Below, one piece after another: positions 1-9,494 of a stretch of DNA of 64,000 nucleotides. The position numbers were made by a program, and so were the translations under genes. Within the stretch, counting starts at the first letter, position 1. Each line of letters starts with the position of its first letter. The stretch lies in NCBI RefSeq assembly GCF_003026105.1, contig NZ_PYNW01000009.1:111016-175015 (forward strand), read 5' to 3'. Under the pieces are notes generated by a model. The model saw nothing but the letters and a program-made list of their open reading frames with translations. It was not told the DNA's origin and did not search any database. The DNA comes from Photobacterium sp. GB-56 (GTDB taxonomy: Bacteria; Pseudomonadota; Gammaproteobacteria; Enterobacterales; Vibrionaceae).

Positions 1-1223
1 ACCGTTGGCAGATCAGCTAACGCCCCAAACATCACCATAAAGAGCACCACAACACGAAAAATATTCAAGCCAATTTTATGGTTATGCTCAAGAAAAATAA
101 GGTTGGTTTCAGCATAGGAATAATTAGCAACGAGCGATGTAAACGCAAAGAAGAAAATTGCAACGGCAATAAACACAGAGCCCCAATCGCCGACTTGCGA
201 GCTCAAGGCACGCTGAGTTAACTCAATCCCTGTCACTTCACTATGGGGAACATATTCGCCAGACATCAAAATAATCGCGACAGTGGATGAACAGATCACC
301 ATTGTATCCATAAATACCCCCAGCATTTGCACATATCCCTGCGAGGCAGGATGGGGCGGATAAGGTGTTGCAGAGGCTGCCGCATTCGGTGCCGATCCCA
401 TGCCGGCTTCATTCGAAAATAAGCCACGCTTTAACCCATTAATCATTCCTTGCGCGATGGTATATCCCAGTGCTCCCGATGCCGCTTCTTCTAGACCGAA
501 AGCACTGCGAAAAATCATCATGATAATATCAGGCAGTTTTTCTATGTTGATCGCCATAATATAAAGGGCAAGCACTAGATAACATAATGCCATTGCAGGA
601 ACTAAAATTTCCGCGGTTCTTGCAATCGTACGCAAACCACCAAAGATGATCACTCCAGTCATGATCACAAGCCCAATACCAACATATATCGGTGACCAGC
701 CAAAAGCGACATGAGCCGCCTGACTTATCGAGTTAGCTTGAACCGAGTTAAACACTAAGCCAAAAGCAATGATCAAAAAGACCGAGAACATAACGCCCAT
801 CCAGCGCATGCCTAATCCTTTTTCCATATAATACGCAGGACCACCACGATAATTACCATCATTATCGCGGGTTTTATAAAGCTGAGCTAATGCACTTTCT
901 GCAAAAGCAGTCGCCATACCAAGCATAGCAATCAGCCACATCCAAAAAATCGCGCCGGGGCCACCCAAAGTTAAGGCCACGGCGACTCCCGCCATATTAC
1001 CTGTGCCGACTCTAGCCGCTAAGCTCGTACATAATGCTTGGAAGGAAGAAATTCCGGCACTGTCTGATTTGCGACTGTTTTTCATCACCTTAAACATATG
1101 TCCAAAATGACGGAACTGGATAAAGCTCAAACGGTAGGTAAAGTAAATACCGACTCCTATCAGTAAATAAATTAATACCGAGCCCCAGAGTAAGTCATTT
1201 AAAAAGGTAATTTGGCTAGACAA
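1..1223 (-). CDS. Sodium:alanine symporter family (AGCS) protein, partial
   Basis: Inner-membrane Na+-coupled amino-acid (alanine/glycine) carrier of the AGCS family. About 407 N-terminal residues are present and the C terminus lies beyond the window's left edge. The reading frame is open from 1223 to 1 with many hydrophobic segments and AGCS signatures: a GTGNMAGVAVAL stretch, GGPAYYMEKGLG, and NEAGMGSAPNAAA. No in-frame ATG or GTG precedes the conserved N terminus, so I chose a TTG start at 1223-1221, preceded six bases upstream by GAAGGA. It is divergent from the DUF3545 gene, with a 444-base gap. The family call is confident; the exact substrate (Ala, Gly or other) is not shown by the sequence. 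Confidence 0.9.
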   Translation of the reverse strand, partial: MSSQITFLNDLLWGSVLIYLLIGVGIYFTYRLSFIQFRHFGHMFKVMKNSRKSDSAGISSFQALCTSLAARVGTGNMAGVAVALTLGGPGAIFWMWLIAMLGMATAFAESALAQLYKTRDNDGNYRGGPAYYMEKGLGMRWMGVMFSVFLIIAFGLVFNSVQANSISQAAHVAFGWSPIYVGIGLVIMTGVIIFGGLRTIARTAEILVPAMALCYLVLALYIMAINIEKLPDIIMMIFRSAFGLEEAASGALGYTIAQGMINGLKRGLFSNEAGMGSAPNAAASATPYPPHPASQGYVQMLGVFMDTMVICSSTVAIILMSGEYVPHSEVTGIELTQRALSSQVGDWGSVFIAVAIFFFAFTSLVANYSYAETNLIFLEHNHKIGLNIFRVVVLFMVMFGALADLPT

Positions 1224-1667
1224 GTGGGTTCCTTCTACAACACCGTACGTATCGAATAAATAATGGCAATGGATGTGGTATCCACCCAAGCAGCGCAAAC
1301 TAAATCATTACAATTTAGTAACCAAACAGAGTGATTACACATGGATATTCCCTCTCTTATTTTTGTAAGTCTATTATGAGGGGATATATCAAAAAAATTT
1401 CATTCATTATCACATGAAATACACTAAGGGTATATTTTTTAAGTAAATATCTAAAAACTTCCCACTAAATCCAAACATAAATAAAGCCTAATCGCGAGTT
1501 GTTTTCTTACATTTTCGGTCATAAAAAGGATATATTTGACTTTTAGCACATAAAAATTTCATCTTTAAGCAACAAATGAGAAACAGTTCAATTTTACTCT
1601 ACCCCATAGTGTGATAATTAATGACCTTGTAGCTTATATTTAGCTAGATCATAGGAAGAGGTGCTTT
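1224..1667. other. Divergent intergenic region, symporter / DUF3545
   Basis: AT-rich 444-base gap between two divergent genes. I see no ORF with a ribosome site and no strong stem-loop. A GATAAT at 1612-1617, preceded by TGTG, could be an extended -10 element for the plus-strand micro-gene, but no good -35 box accompanies it. Nothing else here is supportable. Confidence 0.4.
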
Positions 1668-1850
1668 ATGGATAGCTTTGCATTTGATGATATGTTCACC
1701 ACAGAAACCGTCTCTCGTCGCTCTCGAGCAAAACCTGAAAAACGTAAATGGCGTGAAATCGAAGCCTTAAAAGATCGTCAACGACTTCGTCGTGAACTTC
1801 AAGATATGGATATGTGCGGTAGTTACAATGCCGATGAATTCGACTTTTAA
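1668..1850 (+). CDS. DUF3545 family small protein
   Basis: Sixty-residue, highly charged soluble protein that I recognise as the DUF3545 family, widespread in Vibrionaceae and without known function. The core KRKWREIEALKDRQRLRREL (residues 26-45) is an Arg/Lys-rich amphipathic helix, followed by an acidic tail ending DEFDF. There is no signal peptide or membrane segment. The ATG at 1668 has AGGAAGAGG seven bases upstream. It stands alone, with a symmetric terminator directly downstream that it shares with convergent ung. The basic helix might bind nucleic acid or a partner, but that is only a guess from charge. The opposite-strand frame (1696-1887) is a shadow. Confidence 0.82.
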   Translation: MDSFAFDDMFTTETVSRRSRAKPEKRKWREIEALKDRQRLRRELQDMDMCGSYNADEFDF

Positions 1851-1867
1851 CAGACAGTTCCAGACTA

Positions 1868-1907
1868 AAAAAACAAAACGCCAGCATTTTGCTGGCGTTT
1901 TGTTTTT
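1868..1907. terminator. Bidirectional terminator between DUF3545 gene and ung
   Basis: AAAACAAAACGCCAGCA and TGCTGGCGTTTTGTTTTT form a long perfect stem with a TTT loop, with T-runs on both strands. It ends the plus-strand micro-gene and the minus-strand ung transcript. Confidence 0.9.
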
Positions 1908-1921
1908 AGAAATAAATTCAC

Positions 1922-2584
1922 TTATAGCTGCCAATTAATCACTGATTTCCCCATTTCAGCGAGTAACTGATTGGTTTTAGAAAAATGCTGACAACCAAAG
2001 AACCCCCGGTATGCAGATAACGGTGAAGGATGCGCTGAATGTAAAACATGATGACGCTCGGTATCTATCTTTTTACCTTTTTTCTGAGCATGGGCGCCCC
2101 ACAGTAAAAAGATCACTCCCTCTGTATTATCATTAATGTACTCAATCGCACGATCGGTAAATGTTTCCCAACCAATCTTAGCGTGAGAATGCGCGCTCCC
2201 TTGCTCTACTGTTAGGACGGTATTAAGTAATAAAACACCTTGCTCTGCCCACGGCTGTAAATAACCATGTTCAGGTACTACAAAGCCTTCAATGTCAGTG
2301 GCTAATTCTTTATACATATTCGCCAATGACGGTGGCGTTTTAACTCCTGGAAGTACAGAGAAACTTAATCCATGAGCTTGCTTTGGCCCATGGTAAGGAT
2401 CTTGTCCTAAAATCACGACCTTGGTGTTCTCTAATGGCGTAGAAGTGAATGCATTAAAGATATCTTGTTGAGGAGGAAATACCACTTTTCCTGATGCACG
2501 AGCAGCGTCAACCGCCTGTTCAATCCCAGAAAAATACGCTTGTGCTCGTTGTTGCTCGATAAATGTAGACCAGCTAGCGGTCAT
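1922..2584 (-). CDS. ung: Uracil-DNA glycosylase (family 1)
   Basis: Removes uracil from DNA as the first step of base-excision repair in the cytoplasm. The 220-residue length is typical. All family-1 motifs are present: the water-activating loop GQDPYHGP at 60-67 (Asp62 catalytic, Tyr64 excluding thymine), LLNTVLTVE at 119-127, and the DNA-intercalation loop HPSPLS at 185-190 with catalytic His185. The start at 2584 has AGGAAG about eight bases upstream. It lies 92 bases downstream of nfo on the same strand, so two base-excision enzymes sit together. I see nothing unusual in the protein. Confidence 0.97.
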   Translation of the reverse strand: MTASWSTFIEQQRAQAYFSGIEQAVDAARASGKVVFPPQQDIFNAFTSTPLENTKVVILGQDPYHGPKQAHGLSFSVLPGVKTPPSLANMYKELATDIEGFVVPEHGYLQPWAEQGVLLLNTVLTVEQGSAHSHAKIGWETFTDRAIEYINDNTEGVIFLLWGAHAQKKGKKIDTERHHVLHSAHPSPLSAYRGFFGCQHFSKTNQLLAEMGKSVINWQL

Positions 2585-2676
2585 AAATACTTCCTCATAA
2601 ATAGAATTTACTCAGTAAGAATATCAAAATCAGATCACAAGCGAGATAAATAATCGACGCCTTCATTTATAGCCAC

Positions 2677-3525
2677 TTATTTTTGAGCGGCAAAATCTCG
2701 CAATGTCGCAATTTCTTGATGCCAAATATCAGGATTAATCGTTTCTAAAATAAGAGGCATATGATTAAAACGATCATCTTGCATGATATAACGAAAACAA
2801 TCCCAACCGATCGCTCCTTCACCTAGACTATGGTGGCGATCTAAATGACTCCCTAAATCACCTTTGGAATCATTTAAGTGCATCCCTCGGAGATATTGCA
2901 TTCCAACAACGTCATCAAATTCAGCAAAAGTTCGATCAGTTGCAGTTTCAGTGCGTAAATCATATCCCGCCGCAAAGGTATGACAGGTATCAATACAGAC
3001 ACCTACCCGCGTTTTATCTTCAACTTGATCAATAATTTCTGCCAAATGTTCAAACCGCCAACCTAAATTTGAACCTTGTCCCGCGGTATTTTCGATCACT
3101 GCAACCACATCACTGACTTCTTTATGCGCAAGATTTATGGACTCAGCAATCAATTTTAAACACTCTTTTTCAGAAATTTTTTTTAAATGACTCCCCGGAT
3201 GGAAGTTCAAAAGGTGCAATCCAAGCTGTTTACAACGCGACATTTCATCAATAAAAGCAGCACGCGATTTTTCCAACTTTTCAGCCTCTGGTGCACCTAA
3301 ATTAATCAAATAAGAGTCATGTGGCAAAATAGCATTGGCATTAAATTCTAATTGAGAACAACGCGCTTTAAATGCCGCTATCACATCGGCCTCTAACGGC
3401 TTAGCCACCCACTGACGCTGGTTTTTAGTAAACAGGGCAAAAGCATTCGCACCAATTTTGTCAGCATTTACTGGCGCATTAAATACACCACCAGCAGCAG
3501 AAACATGAGCACCAATCAGTTTCAT
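2677..3525 (-). CDS. nfo: Endonuclease IV (deoxyribonuclease IV)
   Basis: Zinc-dependent AP endonuclease that incises 5' to abasic sites. It has 282 residues from the chosen start. An open frame continues 20 codons further upstream, but the conserved N terminus begins [13 protein letters not shown], and the ATG at 3525 carries AAGGTG nine bases upstream. Metal-ligand motifs of the TIM barrel are visible in order: [55 protein letters not shown] and ILETINPD. It is followed by ung, and the upstream gap holds a large palindrome and the grcA promoter. Function is assigned with confidence from the intact ligand set. Confidence 0.96.
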   Translation of the reverse strand: MKLIGAHVSAAGGVFNAPVNADKIGANAFALFTKNQRQWVAKPLEADVIAAFKARCSQLEFNANAILPHDSYLINLGAPEAEKLEKSRAAFIDEMSRCKQLGLHLLNFHPGSHLKKISEKECLKLIAESINLAHKEVSDVVAVIENTAGQGSNLGWRFEHLAEIIDQVEDKTRVGVCIDTCHTFAAGYDLRTETATDRTFAEFDDVVGMQYLRGMHLNDSKGDLGSHLDRHHSLGEGAIGWDCFRYIMQDDRFNHMPLILETINPDIWHQEIATLRDFAAQK

Positions 3526-3609
3526 AACAATTTTCACCTTATTCATATTATTTGGCATTTCAAGCCAAAGAGAAACATTTAACAAACATTATAATCACAA
3601 TTACACTTC

Positions 3610-3637
3610 AATAATGTTGTAAAAATACAACATTATT
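3610..3637. repeat. 28-bp palindrome (12-bp arms, AAAA spacer)
   Basis: AATAATGTTGTA, spacer AAAA, TACAACATTATT: a perfect inverted repeat about 85 bases upstream of nfo and about 115 upstream of the grcA FNR site. Neither strand has a terminator-like T-run directly after it, and no transcript is known to end here. It may be an operator for an unidentified dimeric regulator or a cruciform or RNA hairpin in the nfo leader. Confidence 0.7.
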
Positions 3638-3752
3638 AAACTAAACTATTTTTTATCGCTTAAAATTTGTTGTTGATTAACCCTTAAAATGGCGTTAGAT
3701 TGACTTAGCTCAATAAAACAGCCCTACTTTATTTAAGGTTTTTTGTTGTAAT

Positions 3753-3766
3753 TTGATCTAGATCAA
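3753..3766 (+). promoter_or_regulatory. FNR-binding site of the grcA promoter
   Basis: TTGATCTAGATCAA matches the FNR consensus TTGAT-N4-ATCAA at all ten defined positions. A TATAGC hexamer at 3789-3794 predicts a start near 3801, putting the FNR centre at about -41.5, the position of class II FNR activation. This fits the known anaerobic induction of grcA in E. coli. The start site itself is inferred. Confidence 0.85.
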
Positions 3767-3847
3767 TACACAAGTAGCCGTGCTGAGTTATAGCATTAAA
3801 GACTCAGCAAAAAGATTAAATTAACACCACTTTCTCGGAGATAAGTT

Positions 3848-4225
3848 ATGATTACTGGTATTCAAATTACTAAAGCTGCAAACGACGATCTACTAAACAC
3901 TATTTGGATCCTAGACAGCGAAACAAACCAAGCTCGTTGTGTATGTGCACTATCTGGTTTTGAAGCTGACCAAGTTATTGCTCAATCAGATCTAGGTGAC
4001 ATCGAATACCGTGAGCTAGCTATCGAAGCACCAGCAAAAATCGAAGGCGGTCAGCACCTAAACGTAAACGTTCTTAAGCGTGAAACATTAGAAGATGCTG
4101 CTAAGCACCCAGAAAAATACCCACAGCTAACAATCCGTGTTTCTGGTTACGCTGTACGTTTCAACTCACTAACTCGTGAACAGCAACAAGACGTTATCGC
4201 ACGTACTTTCACTAGCAGCCTATAA
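3848..4225 (+). CDS. grcA: Autonomous glycyl radical cofactor GrcA (YfiD)
   Basis: Spare glycyl-radical domain that restores activity to oxygen-damaged pyruvate formate-lyase. It has 125 residues with the C-terminal signature [20 protein letters not shown], and the radical glycine is Gly100. The start at 3848 follows a purine-rich CGGAG about nine bases upstream. Codon choice is highly biased (CTA, GTA, CGT), suggesting strong expression. The gene is monocistronic: an FNR class II promoter lies upstream and an intrinsic terminator follows. It is convergent with the threonine operon. In V. cholerae, from memory, the same order ung-nfo-grcA-thrC is found. Confidence 0.95.
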   Translation: MITGIQITKAANDDLLNTIWILDSETNQARCVCALSGFEADQVIAQSDLGDIEYRELAIEAPAKIEGGQHLNVNVLKRETLEDAAKHPEKYPQLTIRVSGYAVRFNSLTREQQQDVIARTFTSSL

Positions 4226-4261
4226 TTTCCTGCTAGCTTGCCTTATTAAGTACGTAACAAT

Positions 4262-4296
4262 AAAAAAACGGCACGATCAATGTGCCGTTTTTTATT
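4262..4296 (+). terminator. grcA intrinsic terminator
   Basis: AAAACGGCAC and GTGCCGTTTT form a stem around GATCAAT, followed by TTTTTTATT. It lies 37 bases after the grcA stop. Confidence 0.88.
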
Positions 4297-4315
4297 ATCT
4301 GTAATAACAGAGTAA

Positions 4316-4343
4316 TAAAAAAAGGAGCCTCGGCTCCTTTTTA
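4316..4343 (-). terminator. Threonine operon terminator
   Basis: AAAGGAGCC and GGCTCCTTT form a stem with a short loop, with seven T residues on the minus strand, directly after thrC and convergent with the grcA terminator. Confidence 0.85.
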
Positions 4344-4363
4344 GCGCTAAATACTATTCGTTA

Positions 4364-5650
4364 TTACTGTACTGAACGTAATACCGCCTTCACGGCTTCA
4401 AAATCATTATCACGTTCTAAAGATAATAATTCCATCGCATTATGCTTCGCTAAAGGTGCAGGTAATGGAATATCTTTATCTAAGATCTCATCCACCACTT
4501 CTTTAAATTTCGCTGGATGCGCAGTACAAAGGAACAAACCTGTTTCGCCATCATTTAATTGCTCGTTAAGAATACGATAAGCAATCGCGCCATGAGGCTC
4601 ACATAAATAGCCTTCTTCATTCATTTGCTTTAAGGTTTCAGCTGTTTGCTCATCCGTAACAGCACCATAACCTAATTCATTTAACCCCCAACCTTTTAGC
4701 TGACAAAGCTCTTCAATACGTGGCCAGTTATTCGGTTGGCTAACATCCATCGCATTTGAAATAGTTGGAACAGTGACTTTTGGAGACCACTCACCCGTTT
4801 GTAAATAACGTGGAACAGTGTCATTTTCATTCGTTGCCGCAATAAAGCGTTTAACAGGTAAACCTAACGATTTAGCTAATAAGCCTGCCGTTAAATTACC
4901 AAAATTACCACTTGGTACTGAAATAACTAATTGCTCACGTTCCGCTTTAGGCAGTTGAGCAACAGCTTCAAAGTAGTAACAGATCTGCGCCATTAATCGG
5001 CTAATATTGATGGAATTAGCAGAGTTTAAACCCACTTCTTTGCGCAACTCAGCGTCATCAAATGCTTGTTTCACTAATGCTTGGCAATCATCAAATGTGC
5101 CATTTACCGCAACTGTTGTAATGTTCTTACCTAAAGTACAGAACATCTTTTCTTGTAATGGGCTAATCTTGCCCTTCGGGTACAAAATCACAACCTTGAT
5201 GTTATCCATGCCATAAAAAGCATGCGCAACAGCGGCACCTGTATCGCCTGATGTCGCGGTTAAAATCGTGATATCACTTTCACTATCAGCCGTTACTGCT
5301 GCGAGTGATTGCGCCATAAAACGACCACCAAAATCTTTGAATGCTAATGTTGGGCCATGGAACAACTCTAGCGCATACACGCCGTCTTTTACTTTATTGA
5401 TAGGTGCTGGGAACTGAAATGCACTATCAACCATTTGGCTAACAGTTTCTTCACTTAGCTCATCACCGATAAACGCGGAAAGAATCTTGCTACTACGTGT
5501 GACAAAATCCATCTCTAGCAATGCATCAATATCGCTAAATTGAGGGAGTTCTGATGGAAAGAATAGACCTTGGTTACGTCCTAATCCTTGACGTACAGCC
5601 TGACCAAATGAAACCTGCTCTTGATGTTCTTTTTGATTATACAATTTCAT
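4364..5650 (-). CDS. thrC: Threonine synthase
   Basis: PLP enzyme converting O-phosphohomoserine to threonine, the last step of the pathway. At 428 residues it matches the E. coli-type enzyme. The PLP lysine is Lys105 in HGPTLAFKDFGGR, and the phosphate-binding SGNFGN loop is near residue 245. The start ATG at 5650 follows thrB by only two bases, so translation is probably coupled. It is the third structural gene of thrABC and ends at its own terminator. No frame disruption is seen. Confidence 0.97.
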   Translation of the reverse strand: MKLYNQKEHQEQVSFGQAVRQGLGRNQGLFFPSELPQFSDIDALLEMDFVTRSSKILSAFIGDELSEETVSQMVDSAFQFPAPINKVKDGVYALELFHGPTLAFKDFGGRFMAQSLAAVTADSESDITILTATSGDTGAAVAHAFYGMDNIKVVILYPKGKISPLQEKMFCTLGKNITTVAVNGTFDDCQALVKQAFDDAELRKEVGLNSANSINISRLMAQICYYFEAVAQLPKAEREQLVISVPSGNFGNLTAGLLAKSLGLPVKRFIAATNENDTVPRYLQTGEWSPKVTVPTISNAMDVSQPNNWPRIEELCQLKGWGLNELGYGAVTDEQTAETLKQMNEEGYLCEPHGAIAYRILNEQLNDGETGLFLCTAHPAKFKEVVDEILDKDIPLPAPLAKHNAMELLSLERDNDFEAVKAVLRSVQ

Positions 5651-5652
5651 TG

Positions 5653-6609
5653 TTATAGCTCACTTCCTGTTACTTTTGCGCCCAAGCTGTCTAATCGACA
5701 AACATGAACAAATCCTTCATCATTTTGAACATAATGTTCTTCGAGCCAACGTGCAAGTCGTTTAGCGACCTCTAAATCGGTGCAAACACTAAACATGGTT
5801 GGTCCAGAGCCTGAAATACCACTCGCAATCGCCCCTGCATCTAACGCATGCTGACGTGCTTGCGCAAAGCCAGGTAACAGCTTTTCACGGTAAGGTTCAG
5901 CCACGACATCTTTGATCATCTTCGCAGCTAACAGCGGTTGGTTTGAGTGACAGGCATGAATAAAACCACCTAAATGACGACCATGAGTGATCACATCTTG
6001 GCGACGATATTGTGCCGGTAAAATTGCACGCGCTTCAGCCGTTGGAACTTTAATCCCAGGGTAAGCCATCACCCAATACCAATCATCAAAACAAGGGACT
6101 TTCTGGCTTATGATCCCAAGCTCTTCCACCATGAACTGCAGTCCACCAAGAAAGCACGGTGCGACGTTATCATAGTGAAGACTCCCTGAGATCTCGCCTT
6201 CCATCTCACCCATGAGCGCTAATAGCTCTGTTTCATTAAGCGGTTGATCATGGAAACGGTTAAGTGCATCTAATGCGGCAACAATCGAACAAGCACTTGA
6301 ACCTAAGCCAGATCCAATCGGCATGTTTTTTTCTAATGTCACATCAACTGGGAGTAACGTGACCCCTTTTTTATCCAGCTCTCGTGCAAATACTTGCCAG
6401 CAACGATAGACAATATTCTCTTCTGTCTGCTGCGGCAGTTTATCAACAAAGGCACCAACGCATTGCAAACTAAAAGGTGTTTGACCCGCAGCCACTTTTA
6501 CTCGATCGCCCAATAAGGTGCCATCAATTGGCGATACTGCCGCGCCTAAAACATCAAAACCAACACTCACATTACCAATCGATGCCGGAGCATAAACAAC
6601 AACACTCAT
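5653..6609 (-). CDS. thrB: Homoserine kinase
   Basis: GHMP-family kinase phosphorylating homoserine to O-phosphohomoserine. It has 318 residues. The phosphate-binding loop [10 protein letters not shown] is at 97-106, and the GHMP C-terminal [17 protein letters not shown] segment is present. It lies one base downstream of thrA and two upstream of thrC, in the classical thrABC order. Start chosen at the ATG at 6609, which opens with the conserved [19 protein letters not shown]. Confidence 0.97.
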   Translation of the reverse strand: MSVVVYAPASIGNVSVGFDVLGAAVSPIDGTLLGDRVKVAAGQTPFSLQCVGAFVDKLPQQTEENIVYRCWQVFARELDKKGVTLLPVDVTLEKNMPIGSGLGSSACSIVAALDALNRFHDQPLNETELLALMGEMEGEISGSLHYDNVAPCFLGGLQFMVEELGIISQKVPCFDDWYWVMAYPGIKVPTAEARAILPAQYRRQDVITHGRHLGGFIHACHSNQPLLAAKMIKDVVAEPYREKLLPGFAQARQHALDAGAIASGISGSGPTMFSVCTDLEVAKRLARWLEEHYVQNDEGFVHVCRLDSLGAKVTGSEL

Positions 6610-6610
6610 C

Positions 6611-9070
6611 TTATACCCCTCGCTTCCAGCCTAATGTACGCATTAAATCGGCAAAGACACCCGCTGCAGTTACTTCCGTACCCGCACCGTAACCACGTAA
6701 TACCAGTGGGATCGGTTGGTAGTAACGGCTGTAGAAAGCTAAGGCATTCTCACCATCTTTAATTTTAAACATTGGATCATCAGGGTTCACCGCAACAATT
6801 TTCACCGAGCAATGGCCGTTATCGATTTCACCAACATAACGCAGTACTTTGTCCTCTTTTGCCGCTTCTTGAGCTAATTGAGTAAAATATGCATCCGCTT
6901 GTGATAAACGCGCCATGAAGTCATCTACAGAGCCTGAAGCATCAAAACCTGGTGGTAGTGCTTGTTCAACATCCACGTCTGAAAGCTCTAGCTCCAAACC
7001 AGACTCACGGGCAAGGATCAACAGCTTACGTGCCACATCCATACCTGATAAATCATCACGAGGATCGGGCTCAGTAAAGCCATTATTACGTGCAACGGTT
7101 GTTGCTTCGCTAAAGCTCATGCCTTCATCCAATTTACCGAAGATATATGACATTGAGCCAGATAAAATGCCAGAGAAGCGCTGTAGTTCATCACCTGCGG
7201 CTAATAGGTTCTGCAAGTTTTCAATAACAGGTAAACCTGCACCCACCGTAGTGTCATACATAAACTTACGACGGCTTAAACGTGCCGCTTGGCGTAATTG
7301 TTGGTAATAAGCCATGCTAGCCGTGTTTGCTTTCTTATTCGGTGTAATAACATGGAAGCCAGCAGCAAGGTAATCAGTATATTGCTCCGCAATGGTTTGA
7401 TCTGACGTACAATCAATGATCACAGGGTTGATAATGTGATTACGCTGAACTAGCTGGATCATACGAGCAAGATTGAGTGGCTCATTCACCGCTCCCATTT
7501 GATCACGCCAGTTATCTAGGTCAAAGCCATCACGGCTCAGGAGTAACCCTTTGCTGTTCGCCATTCCGCAGACGCGAATCACGATACCGTCATCGGCAAG
7601 TTTACTTTGTTGACGCTGGATCTGATCGATCAACTCACCACCAACACCGCCAACACCAATCACAAAAACATCTAGGAAATGCTGGCTATTAAACAAGTTC
7701 TCATGACACGCTTTAACAGCTTCTGGGACTTTATTTTGTGGAATAACCGCTGAAATAGCACGCTCAGATGATCCTTGCGCAATCGCAACAATATTGACAT
7801 CCACTTCCGCTAAAGAGGTAAAGAAACGCGATGCTACGCCGTGAGATGTACGCATACCATCGCCAACTAAAGTTACGATCGATACGTTATCTGAAAATTC
7901 AACAGGCTCAAGCAGACCTTCTTTTAATTCCAGTTCAAAACTTTCGTTTAACGCTTTTTCAGCTTGAACATGATCTGCCGTTTCAATACAGAAACTAATA
8001 CTGTATTCAGATGATGATTGAGTGATCAATACAATCGATACGCCAGCAGATGACATCGCACCAAATACGCGAGCAGCCATACCGACCATCCCTTTCATAC
8101 CCGGGCCAGACACGTTCACCATCGTAAGATCTTTTAGAGTTGTGATCCCTTTTATGGCTAATTGATCTTCACCAGTATCTTGACCAATTAGTGTCCCTGG
8201 CGCTTGTGGGCTAAAGCTATTTTTAATCAAGCATGGAATTTGAAATTGGGCGATAGGGGCGATAGTTTTAGGGTGAAGAACAGAAGCACCGAAATAAGAT
8301 AATTCCATCGCTTCTTGATAACTTAAAGATTTCAGTAGGCGTGCATCAGGGACTAAACGAGGATCACAGCTATAGACACCATCAACATCTGTCCAAATTT
8401 CACAACAATCCGCACGTAGACATGCAGCAAGCACTGCAGCAGAATAATCAGAACCATTACGACCCAGTGTTACTAGCTCACCTTTGCTGTTACCTGCGGT
8501 AAAACCCGGCATAATACAAACATGCCCGGCAGGTAATGGATCACGACGGAAATTCTGCGTTGAAATTTCAATATCGACATGCGCCTCAAGGTAATCACCT
8601 TCAGCATAGAGATATTTAACCGGATCGATAAGGCTTGCAGGCTGACCTTTCGCTTCAAGTAAAGCTTTCATCGCTGCAATAGAAAGACGTTCACCTTTAC
8701 TGATGATCGTCGCATACACATTATCAGGACATAAACCTAATAGTTTAATACCGTGAACATACTCTTTTAGTTGTCCTAGGGAACTCGCCAACTTGACATC
8801 TAAAGCGGCTTTATCAAACTGAGGCTCTAAGGCTTTTAAGCCACTAAACAATTCAGTAAATACCTGTTCGAGATCGGCCAACTGTAGCGATGATTCACCG
8901 GTTTTCACGGTGTTATCAATCACTGAAACTAATTTATTTGTTACCTTCCCTGGTGCTGATAGCACAACAGAAACGTCACCTTGCTGAGCATTACTCGCAA
9001 TAATATCTGCTGCTCTTAAAAATCGCTCTGCATCGGCTAATGATGAACCGCCAAATTTAAATACTCGCAT
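6611..9070 (-). CDS. thrA: Bifunctional aspartokinase I / homoserine dehydrogenase I
   Basis: Fused enzyme catalysing the first and third steps from aspartate to homoserine. It has 819 residues, as in E. coli ThrA. The aspartokinase domain (about 1-290) starts with KFGGSS at 5-10; paired ACT domains (about 315-455) bind threonine for feedback control. The homoserine dehydrogenase half begins with a Rossmann motif [15 protein letters not shown] near 467 and ends with the catalytic region. The ATG at 9070 has GGGAGTAGGG close upstream. It is the first structural gene after the thrL attenuator, so expression should follow Thr/Ile charging. Confidence 0.97.
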   Translation of the reverse strand: MRVFKFGGSSLADAERFLRAADIIASNAQQGDVSVVLSAPGKVTNKLVSVIDNTVKTGESSLQLADLEQVFTELFSGLKALEPQFDKAALDVKLASSLGQLKEYVHGIKLLGLCPDNVYATIISKGERLSIAAMKALLEAKGQPASLIDPVKYLYAEGDYLEAHVDIEISTQNFRRDPLPAGHVCIMPGFTAGNSKGELVTLGRNGSDYSAAVLAACLRADCCEIWTDVDGVYSCDPRLVPDARLLKSLSYQEAMELSYFGASVLHPKTIAPIAQFQIPCLIKNSFSPQAPGTLIGQDTGEDQLAIKGITTLKDLTMVNVSGPGMKGMVGMAARVFGAMSSAGVSIVLITQSSSEYSISFCIETADHVQAEKALNESFELELKEGLLEPVEFSDNVSIVTLVGDGMRTSHGVASRFFTSLAEVDVNIVAIAQGSSERAISAVIPQNKVPEAVKACHENLFNSQHFLDVFVIGVGGVGGELIDQIQRQQSKLADDGIVIRVCGMANSKGLLLSRDGFDLDNWRDQMGAVNEPLNLARMIQLVQRNHIINPVIIDCTSDQTIAEQYTDYLAAGFHVITPNKKANTASMAYYQQLRQAARLSRRKFMYDTTVGAGLPVIENLQNLLAAGDELQRFSGILSGSMSYIFGKLDEGMSFSEATTVARNNGFTEPDPRDDLSGMDVARKLLILARESGLELELSDVDVEQALPPGFDASGSVDDFMARLSQADAYFTQLAQEAAKEDKVLRYVGEIDNGHCSVKIVAVNPDDPMFKIKDGENALAFYSRYYQPIPLVLRGYGAGTEVTAAGVFADLMRTLGWKRGV

Positions 9071-9149
9071 TCCCTACTCCCGAGTGACTATCCTGATCTA
9101 TCTAGTTATCGCATCTAGATATACTCAAATATGTGAATTTAAAATCGTT

Positions 9150-9185
9150 AAAAAAAAACCCGCAGCTCAATATGAGTTGCGGGCT
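9150..9185 (-). terminator. thr operon attenuator terminator
   Basis: On the minus strand CCCGCAACTCA pairs with TGAGCTGCGGG (one mismatch) around TAT, followed by nine T residues. The 5' arm AGCCCGCA (9178-9185) is also complementary to TGCGGGCT (9209-9216) at the end of thrL, giving an 8-bp antiterminator alternative. This is the arrangement expected for ribosome-stalling attenuation. Confidence 0.9.
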
Positions 9186-9206
9186 TATTGTTAATCCTTG
9201 CGTATA

Positions 9207-9284
9207 TCAGCCCGCACCAACACCGAAGATGTTAATGGTAATAATAATGCGTGTAATGGCGTGAGAGCTGAATACATTCTTCAT
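9207..9284 (-). CDS. thrL: thr operon leader peptide
   Basis: Twenty-five-residue leader ORF, ATG at 9284 and TGA at 9207-9209, just upstream of the attenuator hairpin. It ends GVGAG, and the last twelve bases GGTGCGGGCTGA match what I recall of E. coli thrL. Residues 10-19 contain six Ile codons (five ATT, one ATC) and two Thr codons, so a ribosome starved for charged tRNA-Ile or tRNA-Thr would stall there and favour the antiterminator. The Shine-Dalgarno sequence is weak. It is too short for ordinary gene callers. The plus-strand frame across it (9198-9458) is antisense noise. Confidence 0.9.
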   Translation of the reverse strand: MKNVFSSHAITRIIITINIFGVGAG

Positions 9285-9316
9285 TGGTCTACAAATTCTT
9301 TTTTGCTAATAGCTTA

Positions 9317-9345
9317 CGTTTACAGCAATCATACATTAGAGTCAA
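9317..9345 (-). promoter_or_regulatory. Candidate thr operon promoter
   Basis: On the minus strand TTGACT (9345-9340) and TAAACG (9322-9317) are separated by 17 bases, placing a transcription start near 9310, about 25 bases upstream of thrL. The -10 box is poor, so this is a candidate only. Confidence 0.5.
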
Positions 9346-9494
9346 TAATATCTTTACAATTGCACAACACAATAGACAGCAAAATGAATCAATTATCAGC
9401 CATTTTAATTAACAAAAGCGACTATTCTATTTGCAGTCATGCGGACTACGTTGCATAGTTAGGCGTGAATATATTGCATCGGGAGGAGTACCAA

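Larger units (their letters stand above)
3526..3847. other. Divergent intergenic region nfo / grcA
   Basis: This 322-base gap contains a perfect 12-bp inverted repeat with a 4-base loop at 3610-3637 (reported separately) and the FNR-type grcA promoter near 3753-3801. There is no additional ORF. Confidence 0.6.

Noticed and set aside
1696..1887. 63-codon minus-strand frame opposite the DUF3545 gene
   Set aside because: Shadow of a recognised small gene and runs into the terminator.
6477..9307. Several plus-strand frames opposite thrA and thrB
   Set aside because: Antisense to strongly conserved genes, no ribosome sites.
9198..9458. 86-codon plus-strand frame across the thr leader
   Set aside because: Antisense to thrL and the promoter, no ribosome site, no family resemblance.
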